DNA of 64,000 bases from a virus: positions 1-64,000 of the IMG/VR virus record IMGVR_UViG_3300008267_005791; one strand, written 5' to 3'. Under the pieces are notes generated by a model, which made no database searches, was not told where the DNA came from, and was given only the letters and a program-made list of their open reading frames with translations. Made by a program: the position numbers and the translations under genes. Below are positions 63,371 through 64,000 of this stretch, one piece after another (positions within the stretch are counted from its first letter, which is position 1; each line of letters opens with the position of its first letter).

Positions 63371-64000
63371 ATGAAAAAAATAGATAATCAAATATTAGAA
63401 GAATTAGCTAGATATAACTCAATTAATAATTATATTACGGAACAAGAGGCAGTTTTACCTCCACCACCAGGAACAGACCCAAATGCTCCGGTTGAAGACC
63501 CAAACGCTCTTCCTCCCGCTGACCCAAATGCTTTACCACCTGCAGATTTAAATGCTCCACCAGCTCCTGAAGCTCCGGTTGGACCACAACCTGTTGATGT
63601 TGCGGCTGACCCTGATGTTGAAAAAGTTGGAGAAGAAGAAAGTAATACTAAAGAAATTGATATTACTGATTTAGTCAAGTCTCAAAAAAATACTGAACAA
63701 AAACAAGAAGAATATTTCAACAATTTATTCACTCACTTAACAGATTTAGAAAGTAAACTTGGTGAAATGGATGGTATTATGAATAAATTAAATGACTTGG
63801 AGTCTAAAGTTGAAAAATATAGAGAAAAAACACCACAAGAAAAATTAGAATTAAGAAGCCTAGACTCGGGACCTTTTAATCAGAAATTAACAGATTTTTT
63901 TGTTGATAAAGAAGAAGAAATGGACAAATCGGGAAAAAATGAATATATTTTAACTCAAGACGAGGTAGAAGATTATTCACCAAATGAAATTAAAAAAACA
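63371..64000 (+). CDS. Pro-rich, coiled-coil protein, truncated by the window edge
   Basis: Open frame of 210 codons from the ATG at 63371 to the right edge without a stop. N-terminus MKKIDNQILEELARYNSINN, then YITEQEAVL, followed by a Pro/Ala/Asp repeat region (~residues 27-72: DPNALPPADPNALPPA pattern), then an acidic segment and a predicted coiled coil (DLESKLGEMDGIMNKLNDLE). The amphipathic N-terminal helix ending I-T-E resembles a T4-type prohead-targeting peptide with its cleavage site. It may be a scaffold/core or internal head protein. The C-terminal part is outside the window. Confidence 0.55.
   Translation, partial: MKKIDNQILEELARYNSINNYITEQEAVLPPPPGTDPNAPVEDPNALPPADPNALPPADLNAPPAPEAPVGPQPVDVAADPDVEKVGEEESNTKEIDITDLVKSQKNTEQKQEEYFNNLFTHLTDLESKLGEMDGIMNKLNDLESKVEKYREKTPQEKLELRSLDSGPFNQKLTDFFVDKEEEMDKSGKNEYILTQDEVEDYSPNEIKKT

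Noticed and set aside
63430-63678. Antisense Gly/Ser/Ala-rich frame at the right end
   Set aside because: It lies entirely opposite the Pro/Ala/Asp repeats of the 63371 gene, which has the better sequence features and start context.
1-64000. tRNA genes
   Set aside because: I found no cloverleaf with a GTTCRANNC T-loop in the intergenic gaps, which are short and AT-rich. A tRNAscan run would be decisive.

Overview
This window looks like part of the genome of a large contractile-tailed (T4-like, myovirus-type) bacteriophage. The evidence is a family-B DNA polymerase with T4 gp43 architecture, a recognisable tail sheath and tail tube, a gp26/gp51-type chaperone directly before a tape-measure-like gene, and giant baseplate/hub genes. 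There are no cellular housekeeping genes. The DNA is strongly AT-rich and genes start without Shine-Dalgarno sequences, after A-rich or TAATT-like leaders. The adhesin modules (FISUMP, BspA/DUF285 repeats, delta-60 repeats, PKD-like domains, Thr-Pro linkers) are typical of Bacteroidota. The host is therefore most likely a Bacteroidota bacterium; this is inference, as nothing in the window names the host.

Layout. (1) 1-5062: tail end of one gene, then a glycosyltransferase block, mostly on the minus strand. It includes a GT4 plus O-heptosyltransferase-like fusion and a GT gene that appears split by a deletion/frameshift. (2) 5142-17606: four large plus-strand fibre/adhesin genes built from beta-rich modules joined by Thr-Pro linkers, closed by a strong terminator. 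(3) 17704-24815: six tightly packed plus-strand glycosyltransferase genes, the last a methyltransferase-HtrL-GT triple fusion. (4) 24862-31891: a papain-like protease with a virion-protein-like N-terminus, then a 1967-residue adhesin with two large BspA repeat arrays. (5) 31989-34778: DNA polymerase. (6) 34811-39665, minus strand: SNF2 helicase, a superoxide dismutase/nuclease-like fusion, a neck-like protein and a small protein. (7) 39716-42820: a packed run of small genes, three starting with the same MKILITE peptide, ending in a probable tail terminator. (8) 42817-42981: a ribbon-helix-helix-like gene on the opposite strand with an operator-like repeat cluster. (9) 43107-63095: sheath, HAD phosphatase-like protein, tube, frameshifted chaperone, tape measure, baseplate/hub genes. 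(10) 63142-64000: a small gene and a partial Pro-rich gene running off the edge.

How the parts may work together: regions 7-9 make the neck and tail. Regions 2 and 4 would supply the host-binding surface. The interleaved glycosyltransferases may modify virion proteins (the Thr/Pro linkers are attractive acceptors) or the host surface. A recurring TATTTAT(A/C) box lies upstream of most gene-block starts and may be a phage-specific promoter. The most striking items are a probable +1 programmed frameshift at 49295-49300, the SOD-nuclease fusion, the MKILITE array (possible capsid-targeting peptides), the RHH gene with helically phased operator copies, and the glycosylation/adhesin island as a whole. 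All homology calls come from reading motifs, not from database searches.
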